From positions 1 to 41,466 of the forward strand of contig RSEH01000343.1 in the NCBI GenBank assembly GCA_006503475.1: 41,466 nucleotides of DNA. Direction: 5' to 3'. A program made the translations under genes and the position numbers. How positions within the stretch are numbered: the first letter of the stretch is position 1; every line of letters starts with the position of its first letter. The notes below the pieces were generated by a model that was given only the letters and a program-made list of their open reading frames with translations, was not told the origin of the DNA and ran no database searches. Shown piece by piece: positions 8,985-18,069 of the stretch. Source of the stretch: Stentor roeselii. Taxonomy: Eukaryota; Ciliophora; Heterotrichea; Heterotrichida; Stentoridae.

Positions 8985-10862
8985 CTAATTAATCCTTAAA
9001 ATCTCTGCAACTTTTTCCTCAATTCTTTTAGCACTAATTCCATATTTCTGCAGCAACTCATTAGGCTGTCCACTTCTAGGTAATTCCCTAACATTCAACC
9101 CCCAAACCCTGACATTATCAGCAGCAAGTGCAGAACTGACAGCTTCAAAAATCCCTCCTTCAGGGTAATGATCTTCAACAGTAATTACTTTCCCTCCAGT
9201 CTGACGAGCAGCCTCTAAAATAGTATTCCTATCAACAGGTTTAACAGCAAACAAGTCAACCACCCTGACATGAGTTCCATTTTTTTTCAATTCATCCGCC
9301 GCTTTAAGAGCTTCATGCAGGGTGACTCCAGCAGCGACAATAGTGACAACATCATTATCACTTTTCCTAACAACATAACTTTTCGCTTCAAAAACTTGTG
9401 AATTTTCATACAAAACTGCAGTGGCAGGTCTAGAAGTCCTGATATAAGCAACTCCTTTATGATTCGCAGCAAGTTGCACAGCTCTATATGCTGAAACCGC
9501 ATCTGAAGGGTACAAAACGAGAGCTCCAGGAATACTTCTAAACATTGCCAAGTCCTCAAGTCCCATCTGACTTGACCCGTCTTCGCCAATAGAGACTCCA
9601 CAATGCGAGCCGACCATCTTGACGTTGCCTTCAGAAATCGCGGCGAGTCGGACCTGGTCGAAGGTCCTGCTGAAAAAAGCAGCGAAAGTGGAACAAAACG
9701 GGATCCACCCTCGAGTACTCAAGCCGAGGGCAGTTCCGATCATGTTCTGTTCAGCGACGAAGCATTCAACGAAGCGTTTCGGGTAAGTCAGTTGAAAGCC
9801 TTGAGACATGGTTGAATTTTTAGTGTCTCCATCGAGGCCGACTATTCTCGCATCAGACCCGAGCGCTTTGAGTCCATCGCCGTAGGCGTTTCTCGTCGCG
9901 ACTTTACTGGACCTGTCGTAGTTCGGCAAGGGTTGGCTTATCGCGTCTCTGGGCAAGGGTGGAGCTGCTGAAGACCTCGGAGGTGTTGTTGTGGGTTTTG
10001 AGTTTCCTTGGATTTTCTGTTTAAGTTGCTGGATCACTCCTGCCGCCTTGTCGCCTAAAGGCTTTCCATGCCAGTTCGGCAGGTTTTCAATACCTTCGAA
10101 GTCTCGGCCTTTGAAGGTTTTCGCAATGATGGCTGTTGGAGAACCACTCGAGTTTCGGGCAGTGTTGAAAGCGGCGACTATTTCATCTACGGAGTGTCCA
10201 TCAATCACAATTGTTTTCCATCCGAAAGCCTCGGCTCTGGCCCTGTAGGCTTGAATGTCATGTTGGAACATCGTCGGGTCGCTTTGGCCCAGTCTGTTGA
10301 TGTCGAAGATGGCGATCATGTTGTCCAGTTTGTAATGACTCGCGAAGTTCATCGCTTCCCAGACGCTGCCTTCGGCAGACTCAGCGTCTCCCATGATTGT
10401 GAAGACTTTGGCAGAGGACTGTTCCAGGTACTTGACACTGTAGGCCATTCCACAGGCTGCTGACAGTCCCTGCCCCAAGGAGCCTGTCGCGATGTCGATG
10501 AAGTTCAGTCTTGGCGTCGGGTGGCCTTCAAGGTCTGAAGTGATTTTCCGAAGGTTCTGCAATTCGCTTGTTGGGAAGAGACCTGCCTCGGCCCATGCTG
10601 CGTAAAGAATGGGAGCCGCGTGGCCTTTGGAAAGAACCAACTTGTCGTTTGAACTGCACTTTGGGTCGGAGACTTTCAAGTGCATTCCAGATGGGTGGAA
10701 AAACAACACGGAAAGCATCTCAGCCACTGATGAACAGGATGTTGGATGGCCTGAGTTTGAAGCGTTGGTCGATTCTATTGCGTGGATTCGCAAACGAGCT
10801 GCCATATCACGAAGCGACTGGAAATTCGATGAAGAGAATAAACGGTTCAGAGATCTCATCAT
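8985..10862 (-). CDS. tkt: Transketolase
   Basis: A complete 625-residue transketolase (thiamine diphosphate enzyme of the non-oxidative pentose phosphate pathway; two-carbon transfer between sugar phosphates). It aligns along its length with the animal-type enzyme of about 623 residues: SGHPTS (38-43), LSKGHAAPILYA (77-88), GHP, GSLGQGL (127-133), the cofactor motif, DINRLGQSDP, GDTKNST, VAEQNMIG with the catalytic Glu, STFAAFF, HCGVSIGEDG, YIRTSRP and EDHYPEGG. The cofactor motif reads GDA (158-160) instead of the usual GDG. The N-terminus carries about 13 extra residues rich in Arg/Ser/Leu/Phe, possibly a mitochondrial presequence. The middle of the gene is much richer in G/C-ending codons than its neighbours, which fits high expression rather than transfer. 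Two ATGs are adjacent (10862, 10859). Stop TAA. Confidence 0.97.
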   Translation of the reverse strand: MMRSLNRLFSSSNFQSLRDMAARLRIHAIESTNASNSGHPTSCSSVAEMLSVLFFHPSGMHLKVSDPKCSSNDKLVLSKGHAAPILYAAWAEAGLFPTSELQNLRKITSDLEGHPTPRLNFIDIATGSLGQGLSAACGMAYSVKYLEQSSAKVFTIMGDAESAEGSVWEAMNFASHYKLDNMIAIFDINRLGQSDPTMFQHDIQAYRARAEAFGWKTIVIDGHSVDEIVAAFNTARNSSGSPTAIIAKTFKGRDFEGIENLPNWHGKPLGDKAAGVIQQLKQKIQGNSKPTTTPPRSSAAPPLPRDAISQPLPNYDRSSKVATRNAYGDGLKALGSDARIVGLDGDTKNSTMSQGFQLTYPKRFVECFVAEQNMIGTALGLSTRGWIPFCSTFAAFFSRTFDQVRLAAISEGNVKMVGSHCGVSIGEDGSSQMGLEDLAMFRSIPGALVLYPSDAVSAYRAVQLAANHKGVAYIRTSRPATAVLYENSQVFEAKSYVVRKSDNDVVTIVAAGVTLHEALKAADELKKNGTHVRVVDLFAVKPVDRNTILEAARQTGGKVITVEDHYPEGGIFEAVSSALAADNVRVWGLNVRELPRSGQPNELLQKYGISAKRIEEKVAEILRIN

Positions 10863-10969
10863 TTTTATTCACATGAATCATTTGATGGAGTCACTTTTGG
10901 CCAGGATTAATAAAGTAAGGGATTTTAAGGTTTATTGTTTAATAGAATTTTTTTGAATAGTGTTAGATA
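10863..10969. promoter_or_regulatory. Shared divergent promoter, 107 bp
   Basis: The only DNA between transketolase (minus) and the RPB8 gene (plus), so both promoters lie here or inside the genes. No clear TATAAATG on either side: the starts read AATAAAAATG (transketolase) and TTAGATAATG (RPB8). Confidence 0.55.
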
Positions 10970-11419
10970 ATGGGAGATTTAGGTGGAAGTTCAATCCTCT
11001 TGGAAGATACACTTCAAGTCTCAGCAGTAGACCGAGAAGGGAAAATGTTTCAAAGAGTTTCAAGAGTAGAAGGCTCAAGTCAGCTAAACGAGGTCCAAGT
11101 GACTTTAGACGTGCACAGCGAACTTTACCCAATGGAAGTCGGTCAGTCCCACTCACTAGTGATAGCCTCTTCTCTATCCTTAGACGGTTCAGAAAACAAA
11201 GGAAGTTACAACATCCACGAGAACCATTCAAACACTTTATTAGGAAAGTACTCTTATTGCATGTATGGCAAGATTTTCAGACACTCGATGGAAAAAAACC
11301 AGCTCGTCGTGCACATCTCTTTCGGAGGACTGCTGATGACCATCGCTGGCCAACCGACAGACCTGGCACAGCTGGAGCCTGACTCTTATGTTTATCTGCT
11401 GCTAAAGAAACTTTTATAA
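10970..11419 (+). CDS. RPB8: RNA polymerase subunit RPB8 (shared by Pol I, II, III)
   Basis: A 149-residue protein matching the eukaryotic RPB8/POLR2H subunit in length and over its whole length: the N-terminal ILLEDTLQV-x4-REGKMFQRVSRVEG, the LDVHSELYPMEVGQ-x4-LVIASSLSLDG block, YSYCMYGKIFR, and the C-terminal ISFGGLLMTIAG with DSYVYLLLKKL. It forms an OB-like fold within all three nuclear polymerases. The ATG immediately precedes the conserved region. It is divergent from transketolase and converges on a SIAH-like gene with only 26 bp between the two stop codons. Confidence 0.95.
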   Translation: MGDLGGSSILLEDTLQVSAVDREGKMFQRVSRVEGSSQLNEVQVTLDVHSELYPMEVGQSHSLVIASSLSLDGSENKGSYNIHENHSNTLLGKYSYCMYGKIFRHSMEKNQLVVHISFGGLLMTIAGQPTDLAQLEPDSYVYLLLKKLL

Positions 11420-11445
11420 TAGTTAGAATTCTAATACAGGGTTAT

Positions 11446-12216
11446 TCAGACATTCGAGGACTCGATCAACTTCACCTTTATCGCTAGTTTCTTGTAACCT
11501 TCTTCTAGACCTTCTGCTGGCTCGAGTAAGTATTTTTCAGCTACGGCGATACTGATGTTGAAAGGTAAGCAGGTGTAGTGGATCCTTGCTTGCTTTACTG
11601 GTAGGGTTTGGATTGTGAAACTTATACAGCATTGGTCTTTTTTAGTTGAGAGTTGCATTGATTGCCGCTTGTTACCGATGTGGTAGACGTAGAGATAAAA
11701 TGTTTCACCGTCACTTTTACTTTTGTTTAAGATTTGGATCTCCCCGAATTTCCAGATGCTGTATCCCCAGTCAGCATTTTTCCAAGTCTTCGAGTTCCAC
11801 CCTCTGACCCCTCCTCTGGTAGGCATTTCAAACTCTTTTACTGAATGTTTAGATTTTAAGTGTTCAACAAGTCCTTCACCTTCCCAGGTGCAATCTGCGA
11901 AAACGCAGCCCATGTAAGGGTTATAGTCACAAACCGACTCATGCGCCTTTTTGTTGATTAAAGAAACCCTGGTCCCACAGCCGATGAACTTGCAGACAGT
12001 TTCAATAGAATTAAGAATATGTTCAAGGTTAATATTTCGGCACTTCCCGAGGATTGGAGATTGACATTCTGTGCAGTCTTTAACTTTTTCGAAGCAAGAC
12101 CCACAAAATGAGTGGCCTTGGGTGCATTGGTAGATTGGTGGCGAAAAGAATGAAAGGCATATTGGACATTTTAGAGAATCTGAGAGTAAATGAGTCAAGT
12201 GCAGGGTTTCTTCCAT
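11446..12216 (-). CDS. SIAH/Seven-in-absentia-type E3 ubiquitin ligase
   Basis: A 256-residue E3 ligase. The RING has Cys/His at C17, C20, C31, H35, C38, C41, C48, C51 (CPIC...CTQGHSFCGSC...CTEC). The SIAH-type double zinc finger follows: C75, C80, H92, C96 and C104, C109, H119, H124. The remainder (about 130-250) fits the substrate-binding beta-sandwich of SIAH proteins, with a WGYSIWKFG-like strand. By family it recruits an E2 and ubiquitinates specific targets. The start lies in TATAAATG (minus strand; TATAA at 12217-12221). The stop is TGA, one of three TGA stops in the window. Convergent with RPB8. Confidence 0.9.
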   Translation of the reverse strand: MEETLHLTHLLSDSLKCPICLSFFSPPIYQCTQGHSFCGSCFEKVKDCTECQSPILGKCRNINLEHILNSIETVCKFIGCGTRVSLINKKAHESVCDYNPYMGCVFADCTWEGEGLVEHLKSKHSVKEFEMPTRGGVRGWNSKTWKNADWGYSIWKFGEIQILNKSKSDGETFYLYVYHIGNKRQSMQLSTKKDQCCISFTIQTLPVKQARIHYTCLPFNISIAVAEKYLLEPAEGLEEGYKKLAIKVKLIESSNV

Positions 12217-12725
12217 TTATAAGAAAGTTCGCGAAGTGTGATAATCTACGTTTCAAGGTTTGGGGTTTTTTGGAATGATGGTATTTTAGAGTTGATAAAG
12301 GGTTAAAGGGATTGTTGATTGGTGAATACATTTAATGATGGCTGTTTTTTCAAGAATTTCAGTAAATAGTAAATTGATTTGAATATTATAGGGTCTAGGT
12401 GATTAAAAGATTGAACAGGTTGCTTCAATATATCAGGGAATCACTTGAAATAAAGAAAGACTCGGAGATAAAAGTATAAATTAATAAATCAATATGTGGA
12501 AATAATTATAATTAGATACTTTGCTAATCAACAGGGTAATATAAGTTAACTTAAAAAGTTACAGAACTCAATAAAATTTTAAAGAAAATTTTGATTTCGT
12601 ATAACTAAAGTTACTTTAACTTTCTTTAAACCCAAAAAGTATTAAAACTCCTCTAAACCATTTATAGCTCTAAATATCATCTCGAATTCTTAGTTCTGAG
12701 TCCATTATAAACAAACCCTAACCAA
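12217..12725. other. Divergent spacer, 509 bp
   Basis: AT-rich spacer between the SIAH-like gene (minus) and the small basic gene (plus). It contains TATAA next to the SIAH start and TCCATTATAAA (12701-12711) upstream of the other. No coding frame is visible. Confidence 0.5.
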
Positions 12726-13127
12726 ATGAAAATCACTGAAAGTCTTTCACAGTTTTTAAAATCTCCAGAGAAGCGAAATCATCGTTTCAGGACATCTCAT
12801 TACCCTAAAGTTTACCTGGGAGAGGAGTTCAAGTCAAAAATAGATACAATAAAAGCTTACTACAAATGTCTCGATACTCCAACCGATTCTCACAAGAAGT
12901 TGAGAAACTCTCGTTCGCCAGTGAAAGTATCTCAAATCCGACACTTAAATTTCGCATTCCGCTCTCATTCATCTTCGAAACTACTACGAGAAGATATCAA
13001 CGCCCGTCTTGAAAAACCGATAAAGTTGAGATATTACCGATCCCATAGCAAAACAAGAGAAAAAATCTCAAAAGAACCGAAACAAGAGAGACTCTTGGAA
13101 CTGATTCGGATTTCATCAGCGAAATGA
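12726..13127 (+). CDS. Small basic protein, family unknown
   Basis: A 133-residue, strongly basic protein rich in Lys, Arg, Ser and His, without a recognised domain, signal peptide or membrane segment. It contains SRSPVKV and repeated Arg-Ser-His patches, which suggest binding to an acidic surface such as microtubules or nucleic acid (inference). The ATG lies 15 bp after a TATAAA. It ends in TGA immediately followed by TAG. It is the first of three plus-strand genes that share the same reading-frame phase; the next starts 36 bp later. Confidence 0.65.
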   Translation: MKITESLSQFLKSPEKRNHRFRTSHYPKVYLGEEFKSKIDTIKAYYKCLDTPTDSHKKLRNSRSPVKVSQIRHLNFAFRSHSSSKLLREDINARLEKPIKLRYYRSHSKTREKISKEPKQERLLELIRISSAK

Positions 13128-13163
13128 TAGAAAATAAATTAGTTTGTAAAAAGTTTATATAAT

Positions 13164-15719
13164 ATGATTCCCGGTAGAACTTTTAACTCGCTTTCTATGA
13201 AAGATGAAGATTTCAATACTTATAAACTTAAAAGACTTTTGCAAGAACAGACTGTTAAGAATGAGTCTCTTAATGAAAAAAATCTTAGACTTAATGTTCA
13301 GTTGAAAAGTTTAATTGCTTTACTTCAGAAAAAAGATGATGAAATTGATGAGATTTTTCAACAAAATTCTCAGAAATTCGTGATGAGAAGTCATGCTTGT
13401 AGGGTTATTCAAAATTGGATACAAGGAAGATTAAGAATTATAAAAATTGAAACTTTTGAGATGTTAGGTGGAGTCATTTTTCAAAAGATTTTAGCTTCTG
13501 GACTTCTGATGCAGGGGATATTATTGAATTTTGTGAGGAAAAGGAAGAAAAAAATCATTGTTTTACTGAAAGGGTCACAAAAAAACAATTTTAAGATATT
13601 TAGGATGGCTTATTTGGTGGAACTTAAGATTATTCGGAATGTATTTGGAATTTTACTTGAAAATAATAAATTAGAATCGAGAAAAAATTTGAAGTACCTT
13701 AAATTGTTTGTTTTAACACAAAAGTTTTTTATTAAAAACAGTTTTTTCTCAGGCTTACCAAGACTTTATTTTCATTTTTGGAAAAAGAATAAAAGTACTC
13801 GTTCTAATTATTTATTCCCTTTGAATTATTTAATTCAATCAAGTCAAAGATTTGGGTTCAATAAAATAAAACAATTTGAAAATCATAAAAAAAAACAAAT
13901 AATTATAAAAGAAAAATTACTTTCTGAAGCGAAATGTAAGGCTTTTAGTCAGAAATTTAAAACCCTTAACTTATTATTTTTATCCTTAAAGAATTTTCAC
14001 TACAAGAAAAAAATCTTCTGTTTCTTTAAATGGAAGCGAAGTGAGCATAAGGTAAATTTTTCTAAATTTTTAATAATCCTTAAAGCTCTGATCAAATCTC
14101 GATTTTCTCTTTTTTTAAAGAAAGCAACCTGCAGATCATTTTCGTCATTCTTGAATCTTCTCAATAAAAAAGTAACTCAGAGGATAAAAGAAAATTTTCA
14201 GGTATTAAGCAACTACTCAAACATTATGAGTGAAGAATTCCTGAAGTTTGAGCTCCAAACATTGAAAACTCAGAGCGAGTCTTCTTTATCTTCTTTGGCA
14301 TCTTTGCAGTTAAAACTTTTAGACCTAAACAAGCAAGTAATGTCATTTCAACTAACTTTTGATCAGCAAGAAATCATAAAAAAGCAGAAATTGATAGAAT
14401 CTAATGAACAAAAGCGAAGTTTAACTGAAATTGGACTAGAGTTATCAAAAGTAGAAAGCAAAATTAAAGAAACTGAAACAGAAAATGAATCAAAATCAAG
14501 AAGTTATCAGGAAAGTTTAGAAAAAATCAAGAAAAACATGGAACAAAACAACCAGAAAATCAGCAAAATTGAACAAAATATTGACTTTTATTGTGTGAAC
14601 ATCGAGAAACTTGAACAAGAAGGGACAACTGCTGCATTTAAACTTACCCAGTTAGAGTCCTCATACAAGAAAACACAAGAAATCCTTTCAAACGCTTTAA
14701 ACGAAAGAAATCGTTTCTTGGCACAAGACTCTGAACTAAAGAAACAAAAAATTATATTAACAGGAAAAATCGACTCATTAGCTGAAGAAAAGGAAAAAAT
14801 GATTGAAAAACTTTCACAGATCAAACACGAAAAGACTTTAGCAGAACAGGAACTAAAAGAAAGAGCTCAAGAAAGCCAAGAACTAAAAGAAAAACTCACA
14901 GAAATCTCTACAAAACTAGAAATCCTGGAAGATAAAAAATTCCGACTTTCCCAGCAAGTTGATGAAAGTTTCGACTTAAAAGAAAACCTGTTGGCTCATC
15001 GTCAAAAAGAACTAATCAAACTTAAAGACCACCTCTCATTCAACGTTACCCAAGTCGAGTCTTTACAGAAGGAAATTAACAAAATTCGAGCAGAAGACAA
15101 GGAAAACACTTTAAACTTGGAATATTCTCAACTTTTAGCAAAGTCTGAAGACTTAAAAAAAGAACTTTATTCAGAGTCCCAGAAATATCAGAACCTGTCT
15201 TCTAATGTGTCGTTTTTATCTCAAGAAAACGAAATTCTCCAGCAAGAACTGGAAAACTTGCAGGATTTTATAAAAGAGTCTCAATTAACACATTCAACAC
15301 TCAAGGCCAGGCTGTCTGAACTTTCCGTTCCTTCCTTAAACTCATCCATGGAAGATAATATTTCAAGTTTAAAGGAATACTCATTCAAATTAGAAGCCAA
15401 AATCAATGAATTAACACAAAAACTGTCAAGTAATCCTGGAATTTCAAGACTCGCTACAATAAAGGCGAATTTAGAAAGTAAAGTCAAGAATCTTGAAGAA
15501 AAATTGAAAGAATGTCAGGAGTTTGCAATGAAAAGCAGAGCTGATGTCGCTGAAGCTATCACTGAGATCGAGCATTACGCTCACCTGCTGAATGTTTTAG
15601 AAGAAAAAATGAATGAAACTGAGGAAAAAGTCTTGATTTGTCTTAGAGAAAAAGAATTCGCTGCTGAGGAACTGAAAGAAGTGAAAGATGAGTACTTTGG
15701 AATGATTGCCAGGAGATAG
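13164..15719 (+). CDS. Long coiled-coil protein with Sfi1-like middle
   Basis: An 851-residue protein. Residues 14-66 form a short coiled coil; residues about 78-92 (RVIQNWIQGRLR) resemble a weak IQ motif. Residues about 95-340 are basic and aromatic with spaced F-x-x-W-K/F-x-F-W-K motifs (HFWKKN, CFFKWKRSE), like the centrin-binding repeats of Sfi1. From about 350 to the end is an almost unbroken coiled coil rich in Glu, Lys, Gln and Leu. This layout suits a basal-body or cortical fibre component (inference). ATG context is TTATATAATATG. It ends in TAG; the next reading frame begins 12 nt later in the same frame. Confidence 0.85.
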   Translation: MIPGRTFNSLSMKDEDFNTYKLKRLLQEQTVKNESLNEKNLRLNVQLKSLIALLQKKDDEIDEIFQQNSQKFVMRSHACRVIQNWIQGRLRIIKIETFEMLGGVIFQKILASGLLMQGILLNFVRKRKKKIIVLLKGSQKNNFKIFRMAYLVELKIIRNVFGILLENNKLESRKNLKYLKLFVLTQKFFIKNSFFSGLPRLYFHFWKKNKSTRSNYLFPLNYLIQSSQRFGFNKIKQFENHKKKQIIIKEKLLSEAKCKAFSQKFKTLNLLFLSLKNFHYKKKIFCFFKWKRSEHKVNFSKFLIILKALIKSRFSLFLKKATCRSFSSFLNLLNKKVTQRIKENFQVLSNYSNIMSEEFLKFELQTLKTQSESSLSSLASLQLKLLDLNKQVMSFQLTFDQQEIIKKQKLIESNEQKRSLTEIGLELSKVESKIKETETENESKSRSYQESLEKIKKNMEQNNQKISKIEQNIDFYCVNIEKLEQEGTTAAFKLTQLESSYKKTQEILSNALNERNRFLAQDSELKKQKIILTGKIDSLAEEKEKMIEKLSQIKHEKTLAEQELKERAQESQELKEKLTEISTKLEILEDKKFRLSQQVDESFDLKENLLAHRQKELIKLKDHLSFNVTQVESLQKEINKIRAEDKENTLNLEYSQLLAKSEDLKKELYSESQKYQNLSSNVSFLSQENEILQQELENLQDFIKESQLTHSTLKARLSELSVPSLNSSMEDNISSLKEYSFKLEAKINELTQKLSSNPGISRLATIKANLESKVKNLEEKLKECQEFAMKSRADVAEAITEIEHYAHLLNVLEEKMNETEEKVLICLREKEFAAEELKEVKDEYFGMIARR

Positions 15720-15731
15720 TTATTAATAATA

Positions 15732-17369
15732 ATGAAATTTAAAGGTCGAAAATTTGAAAGTTTTGATAATACAAAACTTTCACTTCCAGTTGTTAATTTG
15801 AATCATTCTAATATTACGCCTCATTCGCATTTACAGAACCAGAAATATTCAAAAACCTTTGAATTCTTGCAAAGTACTGAAAACTCAATAATTCCGAAAC
15901 TATCGAAAAACAAGCTTGCATCTCATAATTGGAAATTTGATAAACTTGTGGAAAAACTTGATGTTGTTGTTCATGAGTCTCGGTTTCCCACTAAAAGAAT
16001 CACGCTTTTTGAAAACACCCTGGTTAAAGGATATATTGAAGAAGGCTCTTATCAGTTTTTTGAGGTACTTGTTAGAGACTTTTTCAGTCCTTTAAAGGTA
16101 AAAATCACATTAAAAAAAGGAATTGTGCAAAGTTTCATTTCCTTCAAAAACCCTCAACCTGACAAATCAAGTTTTGACAAAACATTTGAAACTCCTTACT
16201 TTGAAATCCATTCTCCGAATCCAGTTTTTATTGACCACAAATGCTTTCTAAGCATTTTCGCAGTAGTTGGAGCGAGCTTAAAAATCCTGGTTTCATTTGG
16301 AGGAAGTTTACTGAACAAGAGGTCGAAAGCAAGTAACTCATCAATGAAAATAAATACAAATTATTCATATGATAGACATATTAAAGACCTTCGCAGCAAC
16401 CCAGACCTAAAAAACGAATTCGATGAAAAAGTCCAAAAAATTCTAGAAAAGCGAAAAGTCAATTTCAAGTCAAATTTTATCGAAAAAAACAAATCTTTGG
16501 AAAAATCTTTAGTCCTCAAACCGAGTCTCGACTTGAAAATAAAGAAAGTCCAGGAACAGAAAAAAAACATTCAAAAGTCCAGATCTGAATTTATTCTCGC
16601 TAAAATCAACAAAAATCTTTTAAAGGAAAATACTGAAAACGAGTTAAACAATTTAAAAGCTTTGATTTGGTTCAGAAAGTTTTTTGAAGAAAATTGGCTG
16701 AAGCTGGTTTACACAAGTGTATTTGCCACGGTTTTAAAAGATCGATTTGTATACAGAAAAAATCGCAAAATGTTTAGAATTTTATGCTCGATGCAGGCAT
16801 ACAAGATCCAGAAGAACTTTTCGAGGACTTTTCCAGAGAATTTTTCAATAATGTACAGGAACCTGGCAATATGTAGGAATAATTTGATGCTTTTCAAAAT
16901 GACTGGAAAACCAGATCAAAAACGTCTAGCAAAAAAAATGATCTTAAAGACAATTCAATCTGTTAGTTTCTTTAAATCTATACCACGAAAATTCAAACTT
17001 TTTCATAAATGTGCTGTCAGGATTCAGAGATATTGGAGGGAATGGAAAGGATTCTACGAAAGCTTGATGGAACTTTTTTTGAGGTTTTGGAATCAAACAA
17101 ATGATGGACTTATCAACTTTTACTTAGGAAATAACAAATTGAAGAGGAAGAGAAAAGCTTATATTTTGGAAAAATTAGCTAATATTACTGATGATACGAA
17201 AAAAAAGTGTGTGAAGAATTATTTGTATGAGTGCAGGATCAATTTGTTGAACTGTGTTAAAAGATCACAAACTTTAAGAGAACCTTATCCAAGAGATAAG
17301 GAAAAATTCAAGAAAATTATTCTCGGGTTGTGTAAAGAGAGGATGAAGAGCATGAAAAAGACTAAATAA
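15732..17369 (+). CDS. Orphan protein: beta-rich N-terminus plus IQ/Sfi1-like C-terminus
   Basis: A 545-residue protein of no family I can name. Residues about 90-205 look like an all-beta domain: alternating strands around GYIEEGSYQFFEVLV, LKVKITLKKG, SFISFKNPQPDK and SIFAVVGASLKILVSFGG. A Lys-rich linker follows. The C-terminal half is helical and basic, with an IQ motif at 431 (IQRYWREWKGF) and F-x-W motifs (LRFWNQ) as in the preceding gene. The start is 12 nt after the TAG of the preceding gene and in phase with it, so read-through would give one 1,400-residue chain; the ATG in AATAATAATG argues for a separate gene. A calmodulin/centrin-binding cytoskeletal role is inference. Confidence 0.8.
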   Translation: MKFKGRKFESFDNTKLSLPVVNLNHSNITPHSHLQNQKYSKTFEFLQSTENSIIPKLSKNKLASHNWKFDKLVEKLDVVVHESRFPTKRITLFENTLVKGYIEEGSYQFFEVLVRDFFSPLKVKITLKKGIVQSFISFKNPQPDKSSFDKTFETPYFEIHSPNPVFIDHKCFLSIFAVVGASLKILVSFGGSLLNKRSKASNSSMKINTNYSYDRHIKDLRSNPDLKNEFDEKVQKILEKRKVNFKSNFIEKNKSLEKSLVLKPSLDLKIKKVQEQKKNIQKSRSEFILAKINKNLLKENTENELNNLKALIWFRKFFEENWLKLVYTSVFATVLKDRFVYRKNRKMFRILCSMQAYKIQKNFSRTFPENFSIMYRNLAICRNNLMLFKMTGKPDQKRLAKKMILKTIQSVSFFKSIPRKFKLFHKCAVRIQRYWREWKGFYESLMELFLRFWNQTNDGLINFYLGNNKLKRKRKAYILEKLANITDDTKKKCVKNYLYECRINLLNCVKRSQTLREPYPRDKEKFKKIILGLCKERMKSMKKTK

Positions 17370-17454
17370 TAACTTAATTTGCTTCATTATAAGGATTCGA
17401 TTGATTAAAGTTAAGTCTAATATAAAAATACAATCTATAATAAAACTACCATAA

Positions 17455-18069
17455 ATGGACCCAAGAAAAAAAGACTTATACACAGGTATATTTTACGTCA
17501 TAATCACTGTGTTTGAAATTGCAGAATCAGTTTTACCTTGGATTCGTTATTGTCAAATCGAATTTTCATTTTTGACAGTCTTTGCACTCGATGATGGACT
17601 TTCTTATCAACGTAAAAGATTTCAGACCTATTCAATGCTTCGAGAAAGTCTTTGCGGGTATTTTAAAAAGGTAGTCGAAAACGCTTGTCCAGATTTATGT
17701 GATAACATTGAATCACTGCAGAATGCCGGGCTATTACTTTTCAGTTGCAACATTATTTGTATTCTGCTTCATATTTTTCTCGCGATTCTTTTCTTATCTA
17801 GGGCAAAACAAAGGTATGGAGGATATATTCCAAGTTTAGCTTGTTGGTCAATGGCAGTAATGAAGGTGCTTCTGGGAGTGGTCTATTTTGAAGTTGCAAG
17901 CCCTAAGGACTTTCGCACTCCCTGGCAATACAGCTTTGATGCGTTTTTGTCATTCGGGTTTTACTTTTATTTTGTTGGGGTGATGTCAGAGCTGATGGCT
18001 GCTTATTTGATATATCACAATCAGGATAGACTTTTAAGATCTTCAAGTGAAGGCAAATTGAGTAGTTAG
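17455..18069 (+). CDS. Four-transmembrane protein, family unknown
   Basis: A 204-residue membrane protein with hydrophobic segments at about 10-28, 91-114, 126-146 and 162-187. The long loop between the first two (29-90) holds cysteines C33, C67, C78 and C82, suggesting a disulfide-stabilised outer loop as in tetraspan families, though no claudin or tetraspanin signature is present. The tail after the fourth segment is short, hydrophilic and Ser-rich. The start context is CATAAATG, close to the TATAAATG of other genes. Its role cannot be told from sequence. Confidence 0.75.
   Translation: MDPRKKDLYTGIFYVIITVFEIAESVLPWIRYCQIEFSFLTVFALDDGLSYQRKRFQTYSMLRESLCGYFKKVVENACPDLCDNIESLQNAGLLLFSCNIICILLHIFLAILFLSRAKQRYGGYIPSLACWSMAVMKVLLGVVYFEVASPKDFRTPWQYSFDAFLSFGFYFYFVGVMSELMAAYLIYHNQDRLLRSSSEGKLSS

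Noticed and set aside
8985-10862. Transketolase as a horizontally acquired gene because of its higher GC
   Set aside because: The protein is of the animal-like eukaryotic type along its whole length. Biased codons in a highly expressed gene are the simpler reading.
9603-10956. Several long plus-strand frames opposite transketolase
   Set aside because: They are antisense shadows produced by the G/C-rich codon use of transketolase and show no domain.
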